Source: Lachnospiraceae bacterium UBA935
GTDB lineage: Bacteria; Bacillota; Clostridia; Lachnospirales; Lachnospiraceae
Length of the DNA: 15,581 nt
Reading direction: 5' to 3'
Assembly (NCBI GenBank): GCA_002293525.1
Contig: DBDJ01000040.1
Span: forward strand, 62,577 to 78,157
The notes below the pieces were generated by a model that was not told where the DNA came from, made no database searches, and saw only the letters and a list, made by a program, of their open reading frames with translations. Position 1 is the stretch's first letter, and every line of letters begins with the position of its first letter. Below are positions 6,285 to 12,461 of the stretch, piece by piece. Position numbers and translations under genes: made by a program.

Positions 6285-6392
6285 TCATTTCAGCCATATA
6301 TCCATATATATGGTAATCCTGCTTTCGATGACTGCTAAGACTTCCTCGGCGGTCTTGCCGCCATTGAAAAAGTATTGCGCCCTTCCCCTGAT
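6285..6392 (-). pseudogene. 3' remnant of an ABC-transporter solute-binding-protein gene
   Basis: A minus-strand frame encodes RAQYFFNGGKTAEEVLAVIE followed by SRITIYMDIWLK and a stop. This resembles the last 30 or so residues of family-1 extracellular solute-binding lipoproteins, which typically end in a YFxGxKTxEEV...IIQxRxxIYLxE pattern. The frame runs into a stop just upstream (near 6399-6401) and nothing SBP-like is visible beyond it, so only a 3' scrap remains. It sits immediately upstream of the S10 promoter, perhaps marking an old rearrangement. The match is from memory of the family pattern. Confidence 0.55.
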
Positions 6393-6469
6393 ACGACATT
6401 AGGGAGTGTACAGGATCGAACAGTGAACAGCAACAGCTTACAGCGAAAATAATTCACAATATTCTTCCG

Positions 6470-6499
6470 TTGACACCCTACTTGGATTCAGAATATAAT
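6470..6499 (+). promoter_or_regulatory. Consensus sigma-A promoter of the DUF1015 gene
   Basis: Perfect TTGACA (6470-6475) and TATAAT (6494-6499) hexamers with an 18-nt spacer. The start codon at 6536 lies about 30 nt past the predicted transcription start, with AAAGGAG at 6521-6527. It diverges from the S10 promoter, about 270 bp away. Confidence 0.85.
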
Positions 6500-6535
6500 A
6501 TCAGTACATGAACTTACGATAAAGGAGATTCCCGA

Positions 6536-7783
6536 ATGCCCACGATTACCCCCTTCCGCAGTGTCAGGCCTGATAAAGCGCTGGCTGGTCGCGTTGCCGC
6601 GTTGCCCTATGACGTGTTTAATCGCCAAGAAGCCTGTGAAGCCGTATCCAAAGAACCTTTGTCTTTTTTACGGATTGACCGGGCGGAGACCGGCTTTCCA
6701 GATGACATGGACATGTATGACGACCGTGTCTATGCCAGGGCAAAGGCCCTCTTGGAAGAAATGATTGCCGACAAGATTTTTATAATAGAAGATAAGCCTT
6801 GTTATTATATCTATGAACTGACCATGGAAGGACGCGCCCAGACTGGGATCGTAGCCTGTTCTGCGGTATCGGATTATGAAAACGGGCTGATCAAAAAACA
6901 TGAAAAAACAAGAGCCGATAAGGAAATGGACCGTATCCGTCATGTCGACACTACCAATGCACACACTGGCCCTATTTTCTTAGTATATCGATCCCGGCAA
7001 CTGATTAATGACTTAATTGAGACCAAAAAAACCGCCGCCATGCCCGAGTATGATTTCACTTCTGATGACGGGATACAGCACCGGATCTGGGTAATTGATG
7101 ATAGCCCCAGTATTGCTGCACTGCAACAGGTTTTTAGTGCTATCCCGTGTACATACATCGCCGACGGACACCATCGCTGTGCTTCTGCCGTCAAGGTAGG
7201 CATCGACCGAAGGTCACAAAATGAATATCATACCGGTCTGGAAGAATATAACCGCTTTCTTTCCGTCTTATTTCCCGATGATCAATTGTATATCATGCCC
7301 TATAACCGGGTGGTAGCCGACCTGAACGGTCTGGATGCCGATGCCTTTCTTGCTGCGATAAAGGCAAACGGATTTACGGTAGAATATTGCGGAACCGAGC
7401 CGCTTTCCCCGCCCCGGCGCGGAACCTTCGGAATGTATCTGGCAAACGGCTGGTATCTGCTGACCGCCGATGATAGCATTCTGTCCCATGACCCTGTCGC
7501 CGGCCTGGATGTTTCCCTCCTTCAGGATCATCTGCTGAAACCGGTTCTGGGTATCAGCGATCCCCGCACCGATAAGCGTATTGATTTTGTCGGCGGAATC
7601 CGCGGGCTACCGTATCTGGAAGAACGCGTGGCCACCGATATGGCAGTGGCTTTTTCCCTGTATGCCACTTCCATACAGGAACTGCTTGACGTGGCCGATG
7701 CCGGTCAGCTGATGCCGCCCAAATCGACTTGGTTTGAGCCTAAACTACGGAGCGGGCTGTTCATACATATGCTTGACGAATAA
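6536..7783 (+). CDS. DUF1015 family protein
   Basis: The 415-aa product matches DUF1015 (PF06245): N-terminal ITPFRSVRPDKALAGRVAAL PYDV-type block at residues 4-27, SFLRIDRAE around 43-51, the KKHEKTRADKEMDRIRHV segment at 120-137, and the hallmark YIADGHHRCASA at 207-218. Biochemical function is not established; relatives are often wrongly labelled SpoOJ/ParB-like and often sit beside serine-biosynthesis genes, which are absent here. There is no signal peptide or membrane segment, so it is probably cytoplasmic. It is monocistronic with its own strong promoter and ends 15 nt from the convergent proB. Confidence 0.9.
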   Translation: MPTITPFRSVRPDKALAGRVAALPYDVFNRQEACEAVSKEPLSFLRIDRAETGFPDDMDMYDDRVYARAKALLEEMIADKIFIIEDKPCYYIYELTMEGRAQTGIVACSAVSDYENGLIKKHEKTRADKEMDRIRHVDTTNAHTGPIFLVYRSRQLINDLIETKKTAAMPEYDFTSDDGIQHRIWVIDDSPSIAALQQVFSAIPCTYIADGHHRCASAVKVGIDRRSQNEYHTGLEEYNRFLSVLFPDDQLYIMPYNRVVADLNGLDADAFLAAIKANGFTVEYCGTEPLSPPRRGTFGMYLANGWYLLTADDSILSHDPVAGLDVSLLQDHLLKPVLGISDPRTDKRIDFVGGIRGLPYLEERVATDMAVAFSLYATSIQELLDVADAGQLMPPKSTWFEPKLRSGLFIHMLDE

Positions 7784-7798
7784 ACACCTGATTCCCGC

Positions 7799-8611
7799 TT
7801 ATGCCTTGAACAATGTGCCGATCTGGATTCCTTCCAAAATATCCGGGATATTATATACCCGGTCGCCGTTGGCGATGACCATGTCAATCCCGGCTTCCAT
7901 GGCGATCTTGGCTGCCGCCACTTTCGTAGCCATGCCGCCGGTGCCGACATTGGATTTGACGCCTTTAGCCATTTCTTCCAGTTCCTCGTCGATCTGCCTG
8001 ACACAGTTGATGAAAACCGCGTTTTCATTGACGCGGGGGTCATCCGTATACATGCCGTTGATGTCCGTCAACAGGACCAGCAGCTCCGCTCCCACCAGCT
8101 CGGCCACATAGGCGGAAAGCCTGTCATTGTCCCCGAAATTATCGTTCTGAATCTCGTCCGTTGAAATCGCGTCGTTTTCATTAAGGATCGGAATGACTCC
8201 CATCTTTAACAATTGCTCCAGCGTCCGTTGGGTGTTCATACGGGTTGACTCGTTGGTAATCACGTTTTTGGTGACCAAGATCTGGGCAATCGTCTGGTTA
8301 TATTCAGCAAACAGCTTCTGGTAGATCATCATCAGCTGGGCCTGCCCTACTGCCGAACAAGCCTGAGTAACGGCCAGCTCCTTAGGTCTTTCCTTGATGC
8401 CCAGCGCCTTACGGCCCGCGCCCACAGCACCGGAAGACACTACGACCACTTCTTTATTACGGTTGCGGATATCGGTCAGGACCCGGACGTATTTTTCCAG
8501 CTTTCCTAAGTTGACATGCCCTGTTTCGGCATGGGTTATCGTCGAGGTGCCGATTTTAATGACCACTCGCTTCTTATCTTTTATGTAACTTCTATCGATT
8601 ATGGTGTCCAT
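7799..8611 (-). CDS. proB: Glutamate 5-kinase, short form without PUA domain
   Basis: The 270-aa product is an amino-acid-kinase-fold protein that phosphorylates glutamate to glutamyl-5-phosphate, the first and proline-inhibited step of proline synthesis. Visible motifs: VVIKIGTST (residues 16-24), VVSSGAVGAGRKALG (58-71), NENDAIST (144-151), FGDNDRLSAYVA (159-170), LTDINGMYTDDPR (181-193) and GTGGMATK (223-230). It ends near residue 270, so the C-terminal PUA domain of the roughly 370-aa E. coli enzyme is missing, as in many clostridial ProB proteins. No proA lies next to it. The nearest Shine-Dalgarno-like AAAGG is 13 nt from the ATG, rather far, so initiation may be modest. Confidence 0.95.
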   Translation of the reverse strand: MDTIIDRSYIKDKKRVVIKIGTSTITHAETGHVNLGKLEKYVRVLTDIRNRNKEVVVVSSGAVGAGRKALGIKERPKELAVTQACSAVGQAQLMMIYQKLFAEYNQTIAQILVTKNVITNESTRMNTQRTLEQLLKMGVIPILNENDAISTDEIQNDNFGDNDRLSAYVAELVGAELLVLLTDINGMYTDDPRVNENAVFINCVRQIDEELEEMAKGVKSNVGTGGMATKVAAAKIAMEAGIDMVIANGDRVYNIPDILEGIQIGTLFKA

Positions 8612-8644
8612 GTCTTTTGCCCAGCCTTTCCGGTTTCTTTACCT

Positions 8645-8672
8645 ATTTTACCATAACTTAATCAGGTTGCAA
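8645..8672 (-). promoter_or_regulatory. Probable sigma-A promoter of proB
   Basis: On the minus strand TTGCAA (8672-8667), a 16-nt spacer and TAAAAT (8650-8645), with TGG just before the -10 giving extended -10 character. It lies about 35 nt upstream of the proB start. Confidence 0.6.
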
Positions 8673-8711
8673 CTATTAAATATACTTCCGCAGTTTACTT
8701 TAGTAGTTTCT

Positions 8712-8843
8712 TTAATAAGTGTAGCGCGGCTTTGCCACGCAGAACGCAGGGTTTGGGGCGGAACAGTACAAAACAGCCCGCAGAACATTGTTACTGTGGA
8801 GCAGTGGTTTGATGCACTTCGGCCAGGGTCTGAACAGCAACAT
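8712..8843 (-). repeat. Repeat-like patch with a 43-codon ORF
   Basis: The minus strand encodes a 43-aa peptide beginning MLLFRPWPKCIKPLLHSNNV and ending FCVAKPRYTY. There is no clear Shine-Dalgarno sequence, and the composition is more GC-rich than the flanking spacer. From memory, near-identical short hypothetical proteins with the wording NNVLRAVLYCSAPNPAF are scattered through clostridial genomes, which suggests a dispersed intergenic repeat rather than a protein gene. The patch lies between the diverging proB and bioY promoters. I cannot tell which strand, if either, is functional. Confidence 0.4.
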
Positions 8844-8878
8844 TGTTTGAACATAAAACTGTATATTAGGCAATTCTC

Positions 8879-8907
8879 TTGATTAACTATCGATTACAGG
8901 TTATTAT
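8879..8907 (+). promoter_or_regulatory. bioY promoter, possibly with an overlapping BirA-type operator
   Basis: TTGATT (8879-8884) and TATTAT (8902-8907) are 17 nt apart, and the bioY start follows at 8950 with AAAGGAG at 8938-8944. The same stretch holds a loose inverted repeat, TTGATTAAC (8879-8887) with GTTATTATG (8900-8908), centred on the promoter. Biotin genes in Firmicutes are commonly repressed by BirA at AAC...GTT dyads overlapping the promoter. Here the gap between AAC and GTT is 12 nt, shorter than the roughly 15 nt I know from Bacillus, so the operator is a weaker call than the promoter. Confidence 0.55.
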
Positions 8908-8949
8908 GAAATTGGGATTCATAAATAAATTTGATCTAAAGGAGATACT

Positions 8950-9516
8950 ATGGATACAAAAGCAAAAAATAAAACGGATGTCCGAAGCATGACTAAAATC
9001 GCCCTGTGCATTACTGTTCTGTGTATTTCGTCTTACCTTGTCATCCCGTTACCGTTTACCCCCATCGTATTGAGCCTACATACAATTATGGTCAATCTCA
9101 TCGGTCTGATACTTAAACCAAAGTTTGCCGGTTATACGCTTGCTGTTTACCTTCTTATGGGTTTGATCGGCTTGCCTGTTTATTCGAACGGAACTTCTGG
9201 ACCGGGAAAATTATTTGGCCCGACAGGAGGATTTTACTTTGGTTTTTTAATAGCGGTAATCGTGATCAGCCTGTTTAAGGGTAAGAAAAATAATTTCTGG
9301 AGGTATGTGCTGGCGACAATTGCTTTGGGTTTACCGATTCAGCATGTCTGCGCAATAGTGATGATGTGTTTCCACAACGGATTTAACATCGCTGCGGCCG
9401 CGGCAACCGTGTCATTTCCCTTTATCCCCGGCGATATCATTAAATGTGTTATTGCATCTGGCTTAGGCGTCGTGCTGAATAAAACGCTCTCCTACTTGCC
9501 TGGCGAGAATTCATGA
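8950..9516 (+). CDS. bioY: Biotin transporter BioY (ECF S component)
   Basis: The 188-aa hydrophobic protein has about six membrane segments and BioY signatures: PLPFTPIVLSLHT (residues 33-45), GLIGLPVYSNGTSG (71-84), the GPTGGFYFGF block (90-99) and FIPGDIIKC (158-166). BioY binds biotin at the membrane and works with the shared energy-coupling module EcfAAT, usually encoded elsewhere, as here. AAAGGAG is 5 nt upstream of the ATG. No biosynthetic bio gene lies nearby, consistent with a salvage role. A 35-codon ORF overlaps its stop. Confidence 0.95.
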   Translation: MDTKAKNKTDVRSMTKIALCITVLCISSYLVIPLPFTPIVLSLHTIMVNLIGLILKPKFAGYTLAVYLLMGLIGLPVYSNGTSGPGKLFGPTGGFYFGFLIAVIVISLFKGKKNNFWRYVLATIALGLPIQHVCAIVMMCFHNGFNIAAAAATVSFPFIPGDIIKCVIASGLGVVLNKTLSYLPGENS

Positions 9517-9620
9517 ATTCGTATTTCGGTAAATTCGATAATTCAGACTTTAAAGAAGGAAGCGATGGACACGTTGGAATGAAGCGTAACACTAAACGAG
9601 CAGCCAAATGGGTTATTTAG
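9513..9620 (+). CDS. Small ORF overlapping the bioY stop (ATGA), unknown
   Basis: The ATG shares an ATGA overlap with the bioY TGA, the classic arrangement for coupled translation, and encodes 35 aa starting MNSYFGKFDNSDFKEGSDGH and ending KRAAKWVI. GGCGAG lies 5 nt upstream. The C-terminus is basic. I recognise no family. It could be a real coupled micro-protein, the remnant of a longer downstream gene, or chance. The promoter of the next gene lies just after it. Confidence 0.3.
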   Translation: MNSYFGKFDNSDFKEGSDGHVGMKRNTKRAAKWVI

Positions 9621-9629
9621 TCATTCTTC

Positions 9630-9658
9630 TTGTATTTCTACAAATAATTTGTTATTAT
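9630..9658 (+). promoter_or_regulatory. Sigma-A promoter of the XRE regulator
   Basis: TTGTAT (9630-9635) and TATTAT (9653-9658) with a 17-nt spacer in very AT-rich DNA. The predicted start near 9665 leaves a leader of about 80 nt before the ATG at 9746, and two palindromes lie within it. Confidence 0.6.
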
Positions 9659-9671
9659 TATCAAACATATT

Positions 9672-9694
9672 ATTTAAATATTAGATATTTAAAT
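9672..9694. promoter_or_regulatory. Twin ATTTAAAT palindromes, candidate operator
   Basis: Two perfect 8-bp palindromes ATTTAAAT at 9672-9679 and 9687-9694 have centres 15 bp apart, just downstream of the predicted promoter of the HTH gene. The spacing (about 1.5 helical turns) and position suit an autoregulatory site for the XRE protein, but AT-rich DNA generates such palindromes readily. Confidence 0.35.
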
Positions 9695-9745
9695 GCTAAA
9701 ATATGCTTCATAACAGCGAGACAAATTATTTGCAGGAGGAATGCC

Positions 9746-9949
9746 ATGATTATTTCATACGCCAAATACCGTGCTTTATTGAAAGAAAAGGAAGTGAACT
9801 CCTATCATGTTTCAAAAGCAACCGGCATTCATCAGGCCACGCTTTCAGACTGGAAAACCGGAAGAAGCTCACCTAAGACCGATAAACTATATCTTTTAGC
9901 CAAATACTTTGGTGTCAGCATGGAGTATTTTGTTGAGGAAGAGAATTGA
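9746..9949 (+). CDS. Small XRE-family helix-turn-helix DNA-binding protein
   Basis: The 67-aa product is essentially a single Cro/CI-type HTH domain: MIISYAKYRALLKEKEVNSY leads to the first core helix, then HVSKATGIHQATLSDWKTGR as the helix-turn-helix and KLYLLAKYFGVSMEYFVE as the closing helices. The frame is open further upstream (from 9608), but AGGAGG 6 nt before 9746 and the domain boundary fix this start. It has no effector domain and no adjacent toxin or phage gene, so its target is unknown; self-repression through the nearby palindromes is possible. A strong terminator follows. Confidence 0.85.
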   Translation: MIISYAKYRALLKEKEVNSYHVSKATGIHQATLSDWKTGRSSPKTDKLYLLAKYFGVSMEYFVEEEN

Positions 9950-9960
9950 GACAGTGAATG

Positions 9961-10007
9961 CCCCCGTATGAAGATTGAACCATTTTCATGCGGGGTTCCT
10001 TTTTTTC
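9961..10007 (+). terminator. Rho-independent terminator after the XRE gene
   Basis: CCCCGTATGAA (9962-9972) pairs with TTCATGCGGGG (9985-9995) over 11 bp including one T.G wobble, followed by TTCC and a seven-T run. It starts about 12 nt after the stop codon and isolates the gene from the methyltransferase downstream. Confidence 0.85.
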
Positions 10008-10036
10008 TGGCAGATAGGCGGACGCTATGGTATAAT
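10008..10036 (+). promoter_or_regulatory. Extended -10 promoter of the methyltransferase gene
   Basis: TATAAT at 10031-10036 preceded by TGG forms a TGnTATAAT extended -10. The -35 at 17 nt (TGGCAG, 10008-10013) is weak. A GC-rich hairpin (GCGCC/GGCGC, about 10057-10078) lies in the short leader before the start at 10108. Confidence 0.55.
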
Positions 10037-10107
10037 GTGTTTTACGACATTATCCCGCGCCGAACGCCGTGAGGGCGCAAATCTATCATGTGGGAAAAGG
10101 AAAAACT

Positions 10108-10974
10108 ATGTGGATTGCCGACGAATGGAAAGATTATGAAGTACTAGCAACTTCTTCAAAAGAAAAATTAGAGCGCTGGGGCGATTTTATTCTCGTCAGG
10201 CCGGATCCGCAGGTCATCTGGAGCAGTCCCCGAAAACACCCCGGCTGGAAACGTAAAAATGCCCATTATCACCGCAGCACCCAGGGCGGCGGGGAATGGG
10301 AATTTATCGACCTTCCGGAAGAATGGAGCATTACTTATAAGGAACTGACCTTCCGTCTAAAGCCTTTCGGTTTTAAACATACCGGCCTTTTCCCCGAACA
10401 AGCCGTTAACTGGGACTGGTTTGCCGGCAAAATAAGAGCGGCTGGCCGCCCCTTGAAAATCCTGAATCTCTTCGCCTATACTGGCGGCGCCACCCTGGCT
10501 GCTGCGGCGGCCGGAGCGCAAGTGACCCATGTGGATGCCTCCAAAGGCATGGTCGGCTGGGCTAAAGAAAACGCGGCTGCCTCCGGGCTTCAAGACGCAC
10601 CGGTTCGCTGGCTGGTAGACGACTGCGTGAAATTCGTGGCCCGGGAAATCCGCCGCGGCCATACTTACGACGGCATTATCATGGATCCGCCATCCTATGG
10701 CCGGGGTCCCGGCGGCGAGGTCTGGAAAATCGAGGACGACATCTTCGCCTTGATCGAACTGACCGCCCAGCTTCTTTCCCGTGATGCGGTTTTCTATTTG
10801 ATCAATTCTTATACCACCGGTCTGCAGCCCGCTGTTTTATCCTATCTGCTGAACACGGTACTGGTTCCGCGCTTAGGAGGCCGTGTAGAAGCGGAGGAAA
10901 TCGGCCTGCCCGTCTCATCCGACGGCCTGATCCTTCCTTGCGGTGCTTCCGGACGCTGGGAATCAGGTCACTGA
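10108..10974 (+). CDS. Class I SAM-dependent methyltransferase, RlmI-like (COG1092)
   Basis: The 288-aa product starts MWIADEWKDYEVLATSSKEK. It has a Rossmann-fold SAM-binding motif I in LNLFAYTGGATLAAAAAGA (about residues 130-148), an acidic motif II in THVDASKGM, the motif IV DPPSYGRGPGGEVWK (about 199-213) and LPCGASGRWE at the end, where a Cys follows Pro. Relatives such as RlmI make 5-methylcytosine in 23S rRNA. This protein lacks the N-terminal PUA domain of RlmI, so its substrate is uncertain. I chose 10108 over an upstream in-frame ATG at 10069 because MWIADEW matches the family N-terminus and AAAAGG lies about 7 nt before it. The stop overlaps the convergent lipoprotein gene by 7 nt. 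Confidence 0.85.
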   Translation: MWIADEWKDYEVLATSSKEKLERWGDFILVRPDPQVIWSSPRKHPGWKRKNAHYHRSTQGGGEWEFIDLPEEWSITYKELTFRLKPFGFKHTGLFPEQAVNWDWFAGKIRAAGRPLKILNLFAYTGGATLAAAAAGAQVTHVDASKGMVGWAKENAAASGLQDAPVRWLVDDCVKFVAREIRRGHTYDGIIMDPPSYGRGPGGEVWKIEDDIFALIELTAQLLSRDAVFYLINSYTTGLQPAVLSYLLNTVLVPRLGGRVEAEEIGLPVSSDGLILPCGASGRWESGH

Positions 10975-12437
10975 TCGGCATCTTTCTGTGGGATGCCGAC
11001 TGCTTCTTCCAGTGCCGCGCAGAAACTCTGATACCAGCTTTCAAATTCCGCCTCAGTCATAAAATCCGCCGTTGCTTCATTCAAGCTCATGCCGCCCGCG
11101 ATCCGGGCCCTGACGGTTTCCCGGTCAGTTCCCGCCTTCTCCCTCAGATGAAACTCCAGAACCCTGGCCGCATCGCTGATCCCTGCAAATACTGGAACGG
11201 GATAAAAACTCCCATTCTCCGCATATTGAAAAGCCGTTAACAGGGTTTCATAGGTCTGCGGCATTACGTCCAGTTCTCTTTCCGCAATCGCCAGATCTAA
11301 CTTTAATTTTTGATAAGCCGTTTTTTTCACCGGCAGATAGCCTGACGGACAGCCGAAAGCGATATTATGCCCGTCCTGAGCCAGCCATTGCAGGAAAGTT
11401 ACCGCAGCGTATTCTTCCTCCGGGGATGTCTTCATGACGGCCATCCCCGTCACCTCCTGCCCCATATAATGAGCCCCGTCTTCAAAAAGCGGAGCCGGCA
11501 TTACGGCATAGTCAATCGGATAATGGTCCGTGCCCTTTTCTATCTCTTTGGGAAAAAACAGGGAACCCGCTGTCGATCCGGTGAAAGCAACGATCTCTCC
11601 GCTCCGGACATCGTCAGAGCGGTAATTCCCGAAAGCCTTAAAATACCCTTTAATGTAGGGAATATAATAAAAGTCCCAAATATGTCTCATAATATCCCGG
11701 TCAGCCTGCAGGGCCGCCTGATCAGCATCAACTTGAAAAAGCTCTTTTCCCAGCTGCATGGAACCGTTCATAAACAAGCCGGCGAGCGAATCCTGGCCGT
11801 AAAAAGCCCGGCCGTCTTCAACGAGCTCCGGCGTCTGGGCATCCGTCCACTCATAGTAAGACTGCGCTGCGGCCACAAGTCCTTCCTTGGTTTCCAGTTG
11901 TGCCAGCTCGGCTCCGGTTGCTTCGGCAAAAAGATCCCAGTCCGTTTTATTGATCATCAGCACTTCGCTCGCTGCGGCAAGGGGAAACAGCCGCAGCTCA
12001 CCGTTCCTGCCTATCTTTCCCGCTTCGATATAAGAATCCATGTACTCACTTAATTCTGCTTCCGACAGGTATTGGGAAATATCGGCCAGGATACCAGTGT
12101 CTTCCATCTCCAGGACAAAATCTGCCGGAACGGAAACAAGATCAGGCATCGCTTCCCTGCCCGCTTCCGGCTTGATGCCGGCATTGATCTTTGCCTTAAT
12201 CTCCTCCGCATCGGTAAAGCCCTGCGCGGCCACCAAAATACCTTTTTCTTTCCCTACCGTTTCGTTAAATTCTGCTGCCAGTTCCTCAAAGACGGCCCGC
12301 TGGATGCTGTTAAAATCATGCCAGACAGTCACCGTAACCGGATCGCCCGAATACATTTTTATCGTTTGTATCGGATTACATCCGCCGTTAGACCATATCA
12401 CAGCCGACATAATGAATATCCATATTTTTCTTTTCAT
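10968..12437 (-). CDS. Orphan extracellular solute-binding lipoprotein (ABC type)
   Basis: The 489-aa product has a short signal peptide ending in NGGC (Cys20), a weak lipobox, and then a family-1 solute-binding fold: VTVTVWHDFNSIQRAVFEEL AAEF-type strand-helix start, PDLVSVPADFVLEMEDTGIL, LFPLAAASEVLMINKTDWD, and WLAQDGHNIAFGCPSGYLPV toward the C-terminus. Such proteins capture carbohydrates or similar solutes for ABC importers. No permease or ATPase gene lies beside it, so it either uses components encoded elsewhere or has a sensing role. It sits 24 nt downstream of the serine hydrolase lipoprotein, probably co-transcribed. AGAGG precedes the ATG. It overlaps the convergent methyltransferase by 7 nt. 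Confidence 0.85.
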   Translation of the reverse strand: MKRKIWIFIMSAVIWSNGGCNPIQTIKMYSGDPVTVTVWHDFNSIQRAVFEELAAEFNETVGKEKGILVAAQGFTDAEEIKAKINAGIKPEAGREAMPDLVSVPADFVLEMEDTGILADISQYLSEAELSEYMDSYIEAGKIGRNGELRLFPLAAASEVLMINKTDWDLFAEATGAELAQLETKEGLVAAAQSYYEWTDAQTPELVEDGRAFYGQDSLAGLFMNGSMQLGKELFQVDADQAALQADRDIMRHIWDFYYIPYIKGYFKAFGNYRSDDVRSGEIVAFTGSTAGSLFFPKEIEKGTDHYPIDYAVMPAPLFEDGAHYMGQEVTGMAVMKTSPEEEYAAVTFLQWLAQDGHNIAFGCPSGYLPVKKTAYQKLKLDLAIAERELDVMPQTYETLLTAFQYAENGSFYPVPVFAGISDAARVLEFHLREKAGTDRETVRARIAGGMSLNEATADFMTEAEFESWYQSFCAALEEAVGIPQKDADQ

Positions 12438-12461
12438 ATCTGGCCTCTGTCATACTTTATC

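Noticed and set aside
6294..6313. Near-palindrome CCATATAT...ATATATGG as an operator
   Set aside because: It lies inside the solute-binding-protein remnant and is explained by the Ile-Tyr-Met-Asp-Ile-Trp codons.
7705..8043. Minus-strand 112-codon frame overlapping proB
   Set aside because: It is a shifted-frame shadow of proB with no family features; the proB frame carries all catalytic motifs.
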